DNA from: Enchytraeus crypticus
Lineage: Eukaryota > Annelida > Clitellata > Enchytraeida > Enchytraeidae
Direction of reading: 5' to 3'
Length of the DNA: 64,000 nt
Assembly (NCBI GenBank): GCA_905160935.1
Contig: CAJHZI010000191.1
Location: 730,501 to 794,500 of the forward strand
Part shown: in pieces, positions 31,815 to 44,771 of the stretch
How the letters are laid out: each line of letters opens with the position of its first letter
Position numbering within the stretch: position 1 is the first letter of the stretch
Position numbers and translations under genes: made by a program
The notes under the pieces: model-generated
Databases searched by the model: none
The model's input: only the letters and a program-made list of their open reading frames with translations
What the model was told of the DNA's origin: nothing

Positions 31815-34800
31815 CTTAAAAAATAAAAAAATAAGCAAATATTAAGAAATAATTTGTAATTGGATATTTAATATTTTTTTATTAGAAAATGTGCTAATTA
31901 TTTATTTAGATATTTTTGCTCTTTTTTATCCTCATTCTTTGATTTCTCACTCCTCTCTCTCTCTCTCTCTCTCCCCCCCCCCCCCTCTCTCTCTCTCGCT
32001 CTGTCTATCGCTCACTCACTCTCTTTCGTTTTATCTCTCTCTCTGTTTCTCTCTCTCTCTGTCTCTCTCTTGCTCTATATCTCTCTGTATCTCTCTCCTT
32101 TTCTCTCTACCTACAGAAATTATCCATCTATTTGTTTTACTAATGACACTTTACAAACTATGGCACAGAATACTTCCAGTTATCTGTCCCATTGCTTGTC
32201 TAGCAGCAGTTATGTCGCCATATTTTGAGCAAATCATACGATCATAGTCGATGTCGTATGTAAAATTAAAACCATAACGTCGCAACAAATATAACACGTT
32301 AAATCGCAGTAGAATGTAAGTCGTATACTGCCATTGCAGAAGTCTGAATAAAATAGTAAGATGAAAGTTGTCATAATTGAAGTCATATTTAAATGGTAAG
32401 CGTCCTGTTGGCAAACTGCAGGAAATATTAAAATAATAAACCCAAGATTAGATTTGAAGAGAGTGATAGTAAAACCCCATAATATTAAAAATAATGAAAG
32501 TCGTATTAAAATAATAAACGTATGTTGTTATAATTGAAATCACATTAAAATAGTAAACGTCAAGTTGCCTCAATGGAAGTAACATTGTGCGACTAATTTT
32601 TATTATTTATTAAGTATGATGCAGAAAATATTCCATAAGAGTCCTCTACAAAATCAAGGTCTCAACCTTAGTCATCCAATTTTTTCAATTTTTAGTAATC
32701 GAATTAGTCATCCCGAATCGTTCTTTCTTAGAGACAGATGTAAAAAAGTAAACACCCATTATAGTGAAATGACCAACTATGTCGATATCTATCACTTTTT
32801 AATTCCACATGCTTAAACCGTTAGTCAATTTAGACCATTTTGCGTGTAACCAGTCCAGTGAATGTCCGAGATTGTACTCTCAGATCAGCGCGGGTGGGAT
32901 TCGAACCCACGAGGGTTCAATTCACCACAGGATCTGTCATTTAAAACTTCATGACGTTACCCCTACGTTATTGATGAGTAAATACCTGGGCACAACGGCT
33001 AGAAGACGCTTCCAGTCTGAGAAGTTTGGCTGTTGACGTGTTCCTCACAGCATGAGAGATGTCTAGAGCCACTTGACCAGCCTACAGTGGAAATAAGAGT
33101 AAGTTAAAAAGCTGATAAAGCTAAGTCAGTTTCCTCACTCGAAATCGATGTCAGTGACGAGCGAGTCCAGAATTTGAACCCCGCACACACTGATCCGCGG
33201 TCGAATATCTTACCTATATCGCCCTTTGCTCCAGCCAGTTAAGTGAAAGATAACTTTCGTTTCATCATCCAGTTATGATATCTCGGACTTATCCGCATTT
33301 TGCGCATCATAGTATAATGCAAATTCATTCTGAATAGTTTTGTTAATTGTCTAACGGAATTCCTATAGTTTCCAATGTTATATAAACGTATGTTAATATT
33401 GGAGATATCGCTCTCTCTAGTGTTTCGCCAAGTGGCAGGTCCAACTATATACTCATACTCAGAGTCTGCTATCACGCTCCATATAGAGCATTCCGTAGGT
33501 CAATAAGTTACTTTTTTCACAAAAGGCTTTGCCTTATCTTTATGCAGCCCATTGCTTGGAAAAATATGGCGTCTTGAATGGTATCCCGTTGCCTTCCTCA
33601 AACTGGAGGAATAAAATTGAAAAACTGTCGGTCTTTTAATTGAAAACACAGTCCCCAGCAAATCTTCAGTTGGTTATGAGCGCAATATAACGAAAGGCAT
33701 TAAAATTCAAGAAGGAGAGAAAAATCAACAACAGCAAAGCAAGAGCTTGTAAAATAATCTCAAAGACCATTTCTGGGAACGCCATGAAGTATCAGAAATA
33801 TGACGAGAACAACTATGGTGCAGGGTTAAATTCTATTCGCTACCACTGAGAAGATGTCAAGACGATGACAAGCATTCTACCGACTCTCTCTTCAGTGCAC
33901 TGCCAAATAGCAGGTTCAAGGTACATATTCATACTCAAAGTCTGCTTTCTCGCTCCATAAGAACACTCCTTAGATTAACAAGTTAATCCCTTCACAAAGT
34001 CTATGCCTTATCCATACCTTATAAAGCCTATAGCTTGGGAAAATTATAGCTTCTGAGCAGGTTTACCGTTGCCTTCCTCAGTTAGATGGATTAATTACCA
34101 TGTAATCCTGGGGGAAAATATTTAATTTCTACTGACTAGAATAGAATAAAATTATTGTTCAAGAATCAATCTCTTTCAGACCTTATTACGAAGCTGAGTG
34201 TTCACCTGCTTGCAGCTAATCAGATATCTGGCAACGATTGGGAGGTCAAAACGAGCTGATATATGAAGAGCCGTATCTCCATTCTGTAACATTATAGAAA
34301 TACAGTGTAATGTAATGAAATACAATGCATGCAATAATACATAATTACTGTAAAACACAATAGTTCTCTGTTTACTAAAATTCAGCACGAAGGAAGGTCA
34401 GCAAAATTTCTTAACTCTGATATACAAAGGTTAACCAGATCACCTATATAAGTAGAAAACTAATCTACAAATTCTTAAATGGTCAAATTTTGAAATCTAC
34501 AAATTCTTAAATGTTCAAATTTTGAAATCTACAAATTCTTAAATAGTCAAATTTCAAACTGTCAATTTCTCTATAAAGCTAAGTGTAAGATATAAATAAA
34601 TAAGATTTATAAACCAATTAAGTTGAACATCTGTTTCATATAAAAGGACTGACAATGATTGACCGATGGTATATCGAATGATTCCTTGACTTTTTATTTA
34701 TCAAGCTAATTGTGCTATGGCCACTCGGCCAACAAATCGGCGTAATATCAATGATGTATGATAAATCAATTGGAACGTGAGTCATTAGAAAACCACAGGA

Positions 34801-37800
34801 GATATTTAAGGGGTAAGGACTGCTGGATTGATTAACTTCAACCCTTTTAAACAGGAAACTTTTGCAGTCAATCTGGAGCAGTCGCGTAACATGCTTTTAA
34901 CTAAACTGCAAAATTCCATTAGCAACTAACTACACCAGAATACCTGTCATCAGCTATCTAGAACTTACTAGAAAACATGTGCTAACAATTTGAGAATAGA
35001 AAGCATTAATTTTGAAGATTGACTAGCACGAAATCCGAAATCAGATTTATGAAGGAAAATTTCAGTCTCTTAGCTTTATTTTACCGTGTACGGCCTGAAA
35101 GAGTAATGCTTCTTTTATTTTGCAAATTGCTCTGCTATTATCGTCAAATAATAATAATGAATTGTTGAATATACAATCATTCTACCGACTACCATTATCT
35201 TGGTTCGAAGATTGTTTTTGATCGATTTTCAAATTGATAAAGCTGATAAAGCTAAGGTTAACGTCAGTGTCACTAAACAATGATAAACAATGATAAACAA
35301 TGATAAACAATGATAAACAATGATAAACAATGATAAACAATGATAAACAATGATAAACAATGATAAACAATGATAAACAATGATAAACAATGATAAACAA
35401 TGATAAACAATGATAAACAATGATAAACAATGATAAACAATGATAAACAATGATAAACAATGATAAACAATGATAAACAATGATAAACAATGATAAACAA
35501 TGATAAACAATGATAAACAATGATAAACAATGATAAACAATGATAAACAATGTTTAGAAGATAGATACATAATGGACATATAATACTAAGTAAATAATTA
35601 ATAAATCAACTTGATCTTGCAGATTGATAAGATGTCCGTTGGTTGAGGAGATAACGTCGTCATCAGCTGACAGATATCCCAGAATAACTTGCATGACCCC
35701 CACGTGATTACATCGTGCTGCGATATGAATGGCCGTCTCACCAGTCTGTTTCAATATATGCATTATTTCGAGTAAAAGGAAATTAGTATGCTAATTATTT
35801 CTGTAATGATATCAGCATCTTGTTGCAATTAAAATGTCTTGAACAGACTGTTCTTTATTTCGTTATATTCACAAAAAGATCGTATTATTCTTCGAATTAC
35901 TGGATTACCCATTAGTCCAGTAGAGGTTATCTCGTTATAAATTTGGGGCGTGATTTAGCGCACTCGGTTAAGCTGCGCGTTAGTTGAACGAAGTTAAGCT
36001 CCATCGCGCCGGTTAGTACTTTGTGGGTGATCACCTCGTAAGACCGAGTGTTGACAGATTTGAAAGAAAAAAATCCCGAGGGTGTTAGAAGGTTATTCTT
36101 AAATCCGCGCCGGCTGCAAATGATGCGCCAACAAAAGGCAACGATTTCTAATAACCATGGAGAGGAATGGAAGAAATAACGAAAACTACAAAAACAGAAA
36201 CCAAGAAAGGAAACTATGTAGCACATGCGGTATGTCATGTGTGTAAACTATACGAACAAAAAAAATAAAAAAATAATGTCGATTGTAGATATCATATGAC
36301 AATGTCAGTAGGTAGTTTGTTGAGGGATGCCATTGAAAGATTATACTGCTGAATATCGAACTAGAGATCTGAAATTTCAAAAGCCTCAGTGTCAGCAATT
36401 GACTATTACAAGTATTCGCATTTAAATAATTTTAAAATTAGCTTCTCAATAGCATCACAGCAAGCAGTCATATTTTAAGTTAATATTTAGGTCTTTATTT
36501 ATTTACCCTGCTTTTGTCATTTATTCAATAAAGTTTAACTAATAAAGTTGGATTAAAATATCAAAGCAGTCACCTCCTGACACTCAGTTTCAAAGATCTC
36601 AATGGTAAACACTTCAGGGACTTTTATCAGCTGTGATAGAAATCGTCTAGCATCATTCCAGGGAGATTTCGAGAAAGGATATTGTTCTACTGAGCCGCAC
36701 TCTTGTAAACTACTCTGATCGTCTAAAACTTGATACTAATAACATAATAGCGTGTGAAGTATGGAATTTAATCCCATGAAGGAGCATAGGGTTTATGCGA
36801 CAGACATGTTGTAAGCAAGTGTGAACAAGAACACGATCGACATATGACAAGCACTGGAAAACATCTGGACTGAACTACAATGAAGTATCATTCAGGCATG
36901 TGATGATTTTAGATTTGCATATGCAAAGCAAGTGGATTTTCTATGGGTTAAGTTTCGAGGAAACAATAATGAACTTTTAATGCAAGTTTATTCTATTTTC
37001 AGTTAGTTACAAGGATAAAATTTGTCAGTCATTTCATCGTGAAGTATCATTTCGTACAAAACCGTCATTTTTTATTTTAAACAATTGTAATGTAAGAGAT
37101 AATTTGTTACACTACGAATTATTTGTTCAAATGTGTAATGTAGACAATCAGTCTACCAATTGCTCGGTCAGAGAAGACTAGTTCTTAATAAAATGCGAAC
37201 AAGAAATTAGCACCACAATGAAAATACCAGTGCAGCTATTGTGAGCATGCCTTCGGACGGGAATGTCCAATTTTTGCGTCGTTGTATCTCCTGTGTCATT
37301 GTGATTTTCATGAAAGTAAAATATCTATCTAGCTATCTATCTATTATAAGTGCAAATCTATCTCAGGATATATTTTATCCTTTCTAAACAAAATGCTTTT
37401 GTGCCAAAAGTAATACAACTGAGGTAATTTCTCGTCAGTTTCTACGATCATAATAGGCCTATTTACATGAGCTCTAATGAAATGCAACCAACATGTACAT
37501 GGGCTAATCAAAATTTATGCTGATGACGACGGTGATGATTATGATTATGATGATGATGAAAAGAATATAATCGTAATAATATCGTTATAGTTTTTATTAT
37601 TATTATTATTTTTATATACCCCGGTGTAAAGAACCTGTGGTTTGATAAAAACGATTCAAGCAATACGTGCTGAATCGCCACCCGGCTATCGAGGTCATCA
37701 TTATTATTATTGAATATTATTAAATAAGTTTCGCATTAGTCTTATGAAAAGGAAATCACATACTATGTTACGAGAGTAGGGGTCTACGCCCCCGTTCAAT

Positions 37801-38651
37801 AGTTTCCTCGTGCACTTCTTTCTCCCGAATTCAGCCGCCAGATGGAGTGCAGTGTTACCATTCTGTACAACGAAAATAAATTTAATCAATAATTTAGTGT
37901 TAATATTTTTAAATGAAATCAATAAAATCTTCATAAACATGTCAAATACTTGAAATACATGTAATACACAAAACAATTATTATTAACAATTATTATATTT
38001 TTATTTGGTTGGAGCCAGTGGCGATGTCGGTAAGATATTAGACTGTGGATCAGTATGTGCTAGGTTCAAATCTTGGGCTCTCCCGTCACTGACATCGCTT
38101 TCGAGTGAGGAAACTGACGTTAACATTAGCTGATGAAACCGATTAAATGTAACAGGAACTACACGGTGCTCCAGAGAAAATGCAACATTTGTCCGAGTCC
38201 GTGCGCGAGGGACAAGAATTACTATCAACAATTTTTAAATGACTGACACTGAATGAAAAGGGCCTACACTTGCAGACAAACATTTGCGCCACTTTGCCAC
38301 TTTCACCCATTAGTCTTCCACCCTGTACTTTGCGCTACAGGTCAGACGATTAAATAAGTAAAGCGTGAAATCTGTTAGACTTGTGCGAACATTTATCAGA
38401 CAGCACTGACAGGGCCACTCATTAATCGTGCACCCTGTAGTCTCTATACTAACAGTCGTCTATACGCCCATCCGATATCATCCAGGAATAAATTATACAT
38501 TTCGCTAATCGAGTCCACAATTTTATAGTTAGGCTACATATCGTGTTAATATTTATTACGTGGCAGAATAATTAATTGTTTTTAGTAACAATAGACTACA
38601 AGTGATGACGTCTCTGACATCATCCTTGTATGAGGAAACGGACGTTAAACC

Positions 38652-38693
<42 letters not shown>

Positions 38694-39141
38694 TTATTTA
38701 TTTAATTGCCCTGGGTTGTATAAGGCCCTGCGCTAAAATATAAGGAAATAGAAAGACTTTATTTAATTAAAAGAAAGATTATTGTTATTATTATTATTAT
38801 GATGATGATGATTATTATTATTATGATGATGATTGTTATTATTATTATTATGATGATGATGATTATTATTATTATGATGATGATTGTTATTATTATTATT
38901 ATGATGATGATTGTTATTATTATTATTATGATGATGATGATTATTATTATTATGATGATGATTGTTATTATTATTATTATGATGATGATGATTATTATTA
39001 TTAGTATGATTATTATTATTATTATTATTTAAATGCCCTTGGCTATACAGGGCCCTGGGCTAAAAATAATATGAAAGAAGAACTTTTTTATTAAAAGAAA
39101 AGATGAAAAAGAAATCTTTAAAATAATTCATCTACGTTTAA

Positions 39142-39189
<48 letters not shown>

Positions 39190-42100
39190 AAATGATGCGA
39201 GGATTGTATAAAATTGTCTAGATTTTGGATTTCAACTATTTCTTAATTTGACTAAAAAGTTTTATTTGTTATTTGAATGTTGACTTTTTTATGCTCTATT
39301 AATTAATTTCTCACGCCTCACTACATCCCCAGATAGTGCCCATTGATGAAGTAACGGGGAACCGAGCGTCCTTTTTATTTGGCAACATTGTGAAAACATT
39401 TGTATAAAGTTTTTGGTTGTGATATTATCCAATATTAGAGTGGCGCAAAAAATTCTTATTTTTTAAGAATAAAGTAAAGCAAAAACAACATTTTTAAATT
39501 AATAACTAATGTTTAGAATCAATGAAAGTGACAATGTGATTTAGAACAAAATTATTCTGAATAAAATTTGAAAATCAGTTTTTCCTACGGCTAAATGCAA
39601 TTTCAAGAATTCAGAAATGAGAGAAATGGGATATAATGAATCAATTGTCAAGATTATTCATTATCGATGCGAATTAACAGATGGTCTTAAATAATAGCAA
39701 CCACTTCCAGATATTCCCTGACGCATAAAACTCATCAAACAAACAAAAACCACAAGTAGGCTTTACTTTCACAGCAAATAAATCACAAAGAACGTTCTGT
39801 CGGTAGTTAGCGAGGGAGAATAACTATGGGATTAATTCTTATAAAGCCGACGTTAACGTCAGTTTCATATCTCGAAAGCTATCATTGATGGGAGAGCACA
39901 GGATTTCAATCCGCACATACTGATTCGAGGTCGGAGATCTTATCGACATCGACACTGAACCAGCCAGAAAATTATAGTAAAACCAATAATAATCATCGGA
40001 GTATACGAACGGTAGCAAAAATAGCAACTATAAATAATTAACTGAAAATATAAGAGCACATGGTTGAGCCGGTAGCAGAACGGTAACTTGTACGACTATT
40101 ATATACAGCAGCAAGTGCTGGGTTCAAATCCTGTGATCGCCCCTTCATTGACTTGATTTCGAGAGAGGAATCTAATGTCAAAGCTACAACATAGGCCTCT
40201 AGTCTTTAACAACTGATTGTAAACGTATGAAAATAACTGATTTTAAAGTACAGATTTAACTACATTTACTATTTCTATCATCATCTGTGTGAGGCTGTGT
40301 CAGTCACGGAAAATATTCAATCATCGACGACATGAAGCTATCCAAGCATCCATGCTATACTGCAAATATAAATTATTCTAAGTCCTATCGATTCGGTCGC
40401 AGATGTTCGTATAATCACGATCTGGAGGTTTACGCATAATTTGTACGTAGACAATACAACAAAGGATCAATCAAGATTGAAAATATTCCCAATTTACTGG
40501 ATTACGTAACGACCGCTGCTTTATAGAGAGCTCGTGCTAGGGCACTCCGCTGAGAGCCGATCAAGGTTTGAACCCCGGGCTGTTACGCATTCGACTGAAT
40601 TTCAACTATCATTCTGTAACACACCGGTGCCACACTCGTAATAAATTTCACAGGATCCCTGTAATGATTTCTTCATTTATCTTCCCTCCCTTGTGGCTAG
40701 CTGTGGTCAGAACTAATTTCTAGCGCTGTCTTCCAGACAGAATCATCTCTCGCTTCAACAATTCTCGACAGCAAGTAAGTGTTGCCTTTAATGTTCAACA
40801 TAAGCGCTTGTTTCATTAGCTCAATTGAGAGCGAGAGTTACACAAGAGCAAAGACGTCGTCCACAACAACGTCATGGTATGGAATAAAAAATCTTCGATC
40901 GTAATACGAATAATTACGAAGGACACTATTGTCACTAATGTGTCAAAAGCAGAAATTCTGCAGTTTCTGTAGTGCTGAGTTGGATTACTGTAGAACTTTT
41001 TATACTTATTTAAAGAAGGAATAGAAGGCTAATTTACAGTTTACTGGTACATGAAAAGTCAGCAAATTCAGTAACAGCATAGCTGACATTGCTACCGTCT
41101 CAGATTTATTTCTAAAAGCCACCACAACGCGATAACCGCCTGTAATAAGTAGTGAAATTTAAAATAACTTTTTACTTTCACAACAATTTTCGCTATATCT
41201 AAAATTCTGTAATGAATCTTTAGTGAAAATAAGAATAGCCTACATAGGTTTATTATTATTAACTTCTTAAAAATTCATTAGTAGTTGCTCTTCTTCACTA
41301 GAACATTAATAGTAGGGAGAACTGCAAGAAGCCCACATTTTACACAGACATTCTGAAATCAGTAAATAATTTTTTAATGACTAAAAAATTGCGACCAAAA
41401 TGTAAACCTTCATTCCCTTAAAAGTCTTAATAATATAACCCTTCAATTGATTGCCTTTCTGGATTTTATATTCTCACCGATTATTTTACCTTCGACCCAG
41501 CTCATCTTGAACTCATTAGTGCTCGATGTTGTATGGACGATAGTAGTATTTAAATACATATAGTGTTATTGTTACTGGTATCGTTTAAACTGTAATGCGT
41601 AGTTTTCTAATATATCAAAGAGAGACAAACTGGGCTGACTTTAAATCCCTAGAGATCTTCACAGGAAAACTCATGTTGGCCTATGTGGAAGTGGCAGTTT
41701 TTGTGTCTATAATGATCATTGAATGTATAGTGGAAAGTTATTTGATCTAAATTAGAAAATAATGACCGCAAGAACCCAGTGTTCCTTCCGCTGTATATTG
41801 TAGGCTAAATATTTGTTTTTACTTCATCGTATTATTTAAAATGTAAACAAGGTTTAATTATACTTTATATGAGCCCTTTATATTTCAGCTTTTTAGGAAT
41901 TAACGGGTAGAAAGTCGCATTGTATCGTACAGGTATAAGAAATGATAACGAAACATAAACTGTATATTATAAAGAAATTATTTCTAGTTAACTTATTAAA
42001 ATATTATAATGTCCTTGTTTCAGACATGTTTATAAATTTAGGCTAAAGTTAATGCTAAAACGGTTGCTAAAATATCTGAAGCATAACACATTTAATTATA

Positions 42101-43037
42101 ATTATAAGAGTACCTTAACCATTTCTTCTGCTACTTTTAATTACTGTTGTGAAATAATTCTTTATATGGATACACAGTATAGAATGCAGAAAAATACTCT
42201 ATTAGGCCTTACTTTTTATAGTTTATTGACTGTGTCATTATCAACCTGTTTACATGAAATGGCAGAGTCGATTGCAACTTTGCAGGTAATCAGAAGGAAT
42301 ACGATTCTAATACCAGCCGAGACCTTATTTGATAGTGTCCATATACAACACTGTCCTACTGCAGTAACTTTTAAAACTCTTGATTTATTGTAGTATTCTG
42401 TCAAACGCAGCTCACAAAACGTAGCAAATAATATATTTTGAAGCTCCGCATTCTTCTCCACTGTGCTATAAATGGTCACATTGCAAAAGTTTTACCTTGA
42501 ACAATCATGATGTAGTATAGCTGTAATAAAATAATTTGCTTCTTGGAATGATTTCTCATTGCTTTCCATATCAAAGGCAAAACTCTCTGACGTATCAGTC
42601 AATTAATCGCAGCATTGCTCCTCAGCGAGCGATGAGGAGAGAGTGTTGAGGAAAATGTGCGCTGGATCTGTCATTTGGCTCAGAGCTGAAGATACTGATA
42701 AAGGTGTTTTATTAAGGCTAATTACAGGGGAGCAGCTAGATAGTGAGAGGCAATTCAATCATCATTCATCTTTCTGTGGATTTTAGCGAAGGCTGTAATT
42801 TCTCGGACCTCTGACTGAGTTCGAGCAGGCAAGTGTTCTAGTCAATTACAGTTAGAGATGGTGAGAGAAATGTACGTGGCCATTAAATGACGATTAGCGG
42901 TTCATAACGGCCTGTCCACTTATCGAAAAATTCGAATCTAAACGACTTATCCAATGAGCCGAGTAGCGTATGACTCTGGCTTGCAAAAGCTAAATGGAAC
43001 AGAGTTCCGAATGATTTCACAACTTCAAATATATTTC

Positions 43038-43118
<81 letters not shown>

Positions 43119-44700
43119 CTGGTGCCAGAGCCCAATAAGTCATCGGCATCTCTGCACCAGTAGAAAGACAGCTTTTAAATTTTGCATGTTTATTTAAGAA
43201 TTTAGCTTTATATTTGGAATTGACAATTTTTAAAAATGCTTACGAAATTCTACTTTGAGAGTTATTTTAATTAACATGACAATAACGCAATTCGAGTGCT
43301 TTAATCAAACTGGACAAACGGTGCGCTATAGCAAAGTTGACCATATTATAAATAAAATAAATGTATTAATATATAGGCCTACGCGTCAATTTACATGTAT
43401 CTATCTATTAATCAAATGAGCATAATCTGAGGTAAGTTTGAATCTATAAACGTGTCAAATGAAGATAGACAAAGCTTTGAATTTGTCAGTACTCTGTTTA
43501 AAAGGCTATATGATATCACGAAACTTAAATACTTCCACATAACTTCACTATGTGTAGGCCTACGACCCGCTGTTTTAAGCGACTATGTTTTAATTAAAAA
43601 TCATTTACAACTAAAGGCTACTGGCTAAAACTCGATATCGCTACCTGTATGCTATACGAAGGTTCAAAATGGACCACATTAGTTTATCGATTGCCGAAAA
43701 TTTCATTGTGTTACTTTAACTGTGCAATCTTTCCAACAGCAGTAAATCCTGAAATCCAGGATTAATCAAACCTTGCGACACAAGGGTATTGATATATAGA
43801 GGTATCAATGTCAATCAATCTATCGCTAATCTGGATTAGCCTTCGCTTATTAGCCATATATTGTTCTCTAAAATGCATTTATAATTCGTTAACGTGTTTG
43901 AATAAGCTATGGATATAGGCTTATCAGGTCTTCAATGCTTGAGGTGTAAAATATACTTTCTTGTTCCATCTAGAGTAAATAGTAATTCAAATAGCTTTTA
44001 TTTTAATCCGTATCAATTCGTAAATGATGATATTGATGACCGATCTGATTAAAAGATTCACTTTTTTATTCGGTTAACGGTCTAGTGATAATTAAAACTA
44101 CAGGTAGAAGCTGAGCTTAACTGCAGTTTTTTTGTTTAGTTAAAGGCCCGAGTTTCACTGACGGAGGATCACTGGATTTGAGCCTTGCGTCTAAAGATCA
44201 GTAGTCCGGAACATTATCAATCATAGAACATACTTAGTATACGTCTATGAAGTAGCTAGGAAGTAGTGGAAATTTCACTTAGGAAATTATGATTAAATTT
44301 ACTTAGTGCGTACTGCTAGAATGACTCGGTTACTTGACAGTACGGCTTATTATTATTATTGTTATTAAGTATTAGCAGGAAGCCATCGGTTCAAAACTGA
44401 GCCGGATCGACCAGACTGGAATAATTTTGACTCGAAAAGCTTAGCTTAGCTATATAGTTGCAATAAAATGTAAACAGCGTATTTTCTTGACCTACCCTGT
44501 CTTTAAGGTTTAGATTTGGTCGACATTTAATCAGCTCTTCTAACACATTGCTGTAACCTCTGTTCACGCTCTCGTGCAGGGCGCTCTGCCCATTCTGCAA
44601 ATTACAATAATTCATCATCATCATCATCATCATTATCATCATCTTCATCATCATCATCATCATCTTCATCATCATCATCATCATATCTTCATCATCATCT

Positions 44701-44732
<32 letters not shown>

Positions 44733-44736
44733 GTCG

Positions 44737-44771
<35 letters not shown>

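Noticed and set aside
35182-35579. Open frames with LSLFIIVYHC repeats
   Set aside because: Translation of the decamer array in three frames.
42052-42479. Overlapping 113-codon plus and 87-codon minus open frames inside an ankyrin intron
   Set aside because: No ankyrin signature in the minus frame (I checked for a missing repeat exon there) and no other known domain.
42216-42479. Candidate extra ankyrin exon ending AATAAG/GTCTCG
   Set aside because: The sequence KVTAVGQCCIWTLSNK lacks the xTALH core and would break repeat register.
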